Shown: piece by piece, positions 5,770-7,859 of the stretch
How the letters are laid out: the number at the start of each line of letters is the position of its first letter
How positions within the stretch are numbered: the first letter of the stretch is position 1
Origin: UBA2632 sp964452155
Lineage (GTDB): Bacteria; Bacteroidota; Bacteroidia; Bacteroidales; Dysgonomonadaceae
DNA length: 7,859 nt
Direction of reading: 5' to 3'
Assembly: GCA_964452155.1 (NCBI GenBank)
Contig: CAYVLC010000126.1
Location: 1 to 7,859 of the forward strand
The notes under the pieces: generated by a model
Database searches by the model: none
The model's input: only the letters and a program-made list of their open reading frames with translations
Told to the model about the DNA's origin: nothing
Translations under genes and position numbers: made by a program

Positions 5770-5796
5770 ATTCCTCACTTGCGTGTTGGAATGACA
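5770..5796 (-). repeat. Hairpin repeat family, copy 3 (inverted, diverged loop)
   Basis: On the minus strand this reads TGTCATTCC, then AACACGCAAGTGA, then GGAAT. The outer arms equal copies 1 and 2, while the interior differs but still forms a stem (CAC/GTG around GCAA). It is inverted relative to copies 1 and 2. Confidence 0.6.
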
Positions 5797-5890
5797 GGGG
5801 TTTCTAAGTTCTCGTTCTCAATTCTTAATCCTTAATTCTTGATTCAGTAACAATCTTTTCTAAAAGCTTTTTAAAACGAACATTTTATAT

Positions 5891-5898
5891 TAATTTTG
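5891..5898 (+). promoter_or_regulatory. Putative mutA promoter, -7 element
   Basis: TAATTTTG is an exact TAnnTTTG match. The -33 region about 19 bp upstream is T-rich (TTTT near 5868-5871) rather than TTTG. It implies a leader of about 110 nt before the mutA ATG at 6013. Confidence 0.45.
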
Positions 5899-5915
5899 TG
5901 AGCATTGTTTTGCAA

Positions 5916-5931
5916 GTCAAACATTGTTGAC
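5916..5931. promoter_or_regulatory. Dyad GTCAA-N6-TTGAC in the mutA leader
   Basis: Perfect 5-bp arms (5916-5920 and 5927-5931) around six bases lie about 18 bp downstream of the predicted -7 element. CATTGTT also repeats directly at 5903-5909 and 5922-5928. The placement suits a repressor operator, but no specific regulator can be named. Confidence 0.35.
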
Positions 5932-6012
5932 GAAACAGTTGGTCTGCTTTTTTTATGGCCAACAGAACAAAAGTGAAATACAAACCCAACATTATAAATA
6001 ATAAAACAAATT

Positions 6013-7859
6013 ATGAGTAAATCGAAAGAGAAACTTTTCACCGATTTTCCACCGGTAACCACTGAACAGTGGATGGAAAGAGTAACCGCCGACCTCAAAG
6101 GTGCCGATTTTGAAAGGAGATTGGTATGGAAAACAAACGAAGGTTTTAATGTAAATCCTTTTTATCGAAACGAGGACATTCAAGATTTTGAGTGGACCGA
6201 TAACCTACCAGGAGAGTTCCCTTATGTGCGAGGCACAAAGACGAACAACGAATGGTATGTGCGTCAGGAGATAGATGTAACCGATTTTGCTGAGGCAAAC
6301 AAACAAGCTTTGTTGTTGCTCGAAAAAAAAGGAGTTACATCTTTAGGCTTCACACTTTCTGGCGAAGGGCTGACGGCGCAGAATATAGCTACATTGCTGG
6401 ATGGCATACATCCAAACATGGTGGAGCTAAACTTCAAAACATGCATAAACTCTACTCTGAAAGTAACAAAACTTGTGGTAGAGTATATTACCAGTCTAAA
6501 GGTAAATGTAATGGATTGCTACGGCTCTATTGAACACGATCCATTTCGAAAGGTGTTTAAACTAGGTGTTGATGTGCCTAATTGGAAAGAAGAGGCAGCC
6601 GAAATTGTAAAGGCGTCTGCTCCACTACCACGTTTCAGGGTAATATCTATTACTGGAGACGATTTTGCAAACGCGGGTGCCTACCTATTTCAAGAATTGG
6701 GCTATAGTTTGGCCTATGGGAATGAGGTGCTGAGTGCTCTTATAGAGCAAGGTATTGAACCTACAATGGCTGCTAAGAAAATAAAATTCAACCTAGGTGT
6801 AGGTACCAACTACTTCATGGAAATTGCAAAGTTTAGAGCAGCCCGATGGTTGTGGGCCGAGATTGTAAATGCATACAAAGCTCCATGTCCTCACGAGTGC
6901 GACTTTACTGCAGAGGATGGTACATGTCGTTGTGCAGCCAAAATAAATGTACACGCTATAACATCTACTTTCAATGCAACAGTTTACGACGCTTATGTAA
7001 ACCTGCTAAGAACCCAAACAGAGGCAATGTCTGCCACATTGGGAGGGGTAGATTCGTTGACAGTGCGTCCGTTTAATCATGCCTATCAAAATGCTACCGA
7101 TTTTACAAACCGACTTGCTGTAAATCAGCAATTGCTGCTGAAGGAAGAGTCGCACTTTGACAAAGTGACCGATCCAGGTGCAGGTTCGTACTATATAGAA
7201 AACCTGACCAACTCTTTGGGAGAAGAAGCATGGAAATTGTTTCTCGAAACAGATGAGCACGGATTTTATGCAGCACTAAAAGCAGGAACAGTGCAAGATA
7301 ACATCAATGCATCTGCTGATGCACGCTTCAAAGCAGGTGCTAGCAGAAAAGAGGTTCTCATTGGTACAAATCAGTTTCCAAATTTTGGAGAAAGAGTAAG
7401 CCACAAGTTCGAGGAAACTTACAATACACTGAACGAATGTGACTGTGGAGTGGAAAAAGAAACTCCATTGAAAAGATTAAATACAAAACGATTGGCAGAG
7501 CCTTACGAAGCGGTGCGTTTAGCAACCGAGCGTAGTGGCAAAACGCCCAAAGTGTTTATGCTGACTATTGGCAACTTGGCTATGAGATTGGCCCGCTCTC
7601 AGTTTTCGGGCAATTTTATGGCATGTGCAGGATATGAAATAATAGACAACTTAGGTTTCGACTCTGTAGATGAAGGTGTGAAAGCAGCTCGCGAGAAGGA
7701 TGCTGACATCATAGTGCTCTGTTCGAGTGACGATGAGTATGAGAAATTTGCTCCTGAAGCTTACAAAATGGTCAAAGGAAAAGAGATACTTGTGGTTGCA
7801 GGTGCTCCTAAATGTGCCGATGACTTGAAAGCACAAGGAATTGAATATTTTATAAACGT
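6013..7859 (+). CDS. mutA: Methylmalonyl-CoA mutase small subunit (partial, runs off right edge)
   Basis: 615 codons are open with no stop before the window end. With its large partner MutB this subunit forms the B12-dependent enzyme interconverting methylmalonyl-CoA and succinyl-CoA in propionate metabolism. Residues 1 to about 490 form the TIM-barrel region, with family stretches LLRTQTEAMSATLGGVDSLTV, LLLKEESHFDKVTDPGAGSYYIENL and FPNFGE. A linker leads to the C-terminal flavodoxin-like B12 domain from about 515 (GNFMACAGYEIIDNLGF). The cobalamin-binding DxHxxG motif is absent, as expected for the non-catalytic small subunit. The last visible residues, GIEYFIN followed by GT, suggest only a few residues are missing. 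A cysteine-rich insertion (C292, H294, C296, C305, C307) interrupts the barrel, and a second CDC pair (476-478) is in the linker. The ATG at 6013 follows an A-rich leader. MutB is normally encoded directly downstream, outside this window. Confidence 0.95.
   Translation, partial: MSKSKEKLFTDFPPVTTEQWMERVTADLKGADFERRLVWKTNEGFNVNPFYRNEDIQDFEWTDNLPGEFPYVRGTKTNNEWYVRQEIDVTDFAEANKQALLLLEKKGVTSLGFTLSGEGLTAQNIATLLDGIHPNMVELNFKTCINSTLKVTKLVVEYITSLKVNVMDCYGSIEHDPFRKVFKLGVDVPNWKEEAAEIVKASAPLPRFRVISITGDDFANAGAYLFQELGYSLAYGNEVLSALIEQGIEPTMAAKKIKFNLGVGTNYFMEIAKFRAARWLWAEIVNAYKAPCPHECDFTAEDGTCRCAAKINVHAITSTFNATVYDAYVNLLRTQTEAMSATLGGVDSLTVRPFNHAYQNATDFTNRLAVNQQLLLKEESHFDKVTDPGAGSYYIENLTNSLGEEAWKLFLETDEHGFYAALKAGTVQDNINASADARFKAGASRKEVLIGTNQFPNFGERVSHKFEETYNTLNECDCGVEKETPLKRLNTKRLAEPYEAVRLATERSGKTPKVFMLTIGNLAMRLARSQFSGNFMACAGYEIIDNLGFDSVDEGVKAAREKDADIIVLCSSDDEYEKFAPEAYKMVKGKEILVVAGAPKCADDLKAQGIEYFIN

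Larger units (their letters stand above)
5051..6012. other. Repeat-rich intergenic region between the creatininase-family gene and mutA
   Basis: No believable gene is present over about 960 bp; small open frames at 5511-5749 overlap repeats and have no family resemblance. The stretch 5051-5850 is a patchwork of short degenerate tandem repeats and hairpins (main ones listed separately). Others are the dyad TTAAT-TG-ATTAA (5091-5102), the hairpins CATGC/GCATG (5161-5174) and CTACA/TGTAG (5252-5268), degenerate ACTGATnCG units (about 5197-5222), a bulged stem TCAC..TTCA/TGAA GTGA (5485-5507), tandem CGAGTTT (5648-5661), CTAGT repeats (5732-5760) and ATTCTTAAT-type repeats (5820-5845). The final part, 5880-6012, looks like the mutA promoter and leader. 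Confidence 0.7.

Overview
The window reads as chromosomal DNA of a Bacteroidota member, probably an anaerobe or facultative anaerobe. This rests on protein types, on A-rich leaders without Shine-Dalgarno sequences, on two exact matches to the Bacteroidota -7 promoter element (TAnnTTTG), and on a long intergenic stretch of short degenerate repeats of the kind seen in that phylum. Assignment below phylum is not possible from this sequence. Six protein genes are supported, one of which runs off the right edge. No rRNA, tRNA, CRISPR array or transposase gene was seen.

Left part (1-2864). A nitronate monooxygenase/2-nitropropane dioxygenase family flavoprotein on the minus strand (50-1153) faces away from a plus-strand pair. 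The first gene of the pair is a small cysteine-rich protein of the YgbA 'nitrous oxide-stimulated promoter' family (1588-1902). The second encodes a regulator (1983-2864) whose N-terminal two thirds look like the nitrosative-stress repair protein RIC/YtfE/ScdA, fused to a LuxR-type DNA-binding domain. In this regulator the Cys-Cys motif of the RIC N-domain and most of the di-iron ligands are replaced. It therefore looks like a RIC scaffold turned into a regulator, next to a gene whose family is tied to nitric oxide stress. This is the most interesting protein-level finding. The divergent intergenic region carries a long imperfect hairpin.

Middle part (2865-5050). An MFS transporter (3078-4238) is followed 62 bp later by a creatininase-family metal-dependent amidohydrolase (4301-5050), a likely two-gene transport and hydrolysis unit. 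The MFS promoter region is unusual: it has a strong G-quadruplex candidate, a G7 tract just upstream of a perfect -7 element, and a GATATA hexamer repeat between that element and the start codon. This suggests slippage-variable expression.

Right part (5051-7859). Nearly 1 kb without a gene holds a mosaic of repeats: three copies of a 25-27 bp hairpin repeat (one inverted, with changes that keep an inner stem), an 83-bp segment bounded by 11-bp perfect inverted repeats, further palindromes, and several tandem repeats. After it comes mutA, the small subunit of methylmalonyl-CoA mutase (6013 to the window end, no stop reached), with a good -7 element, a dyad in its leader, and a cysteine-rich insertion.
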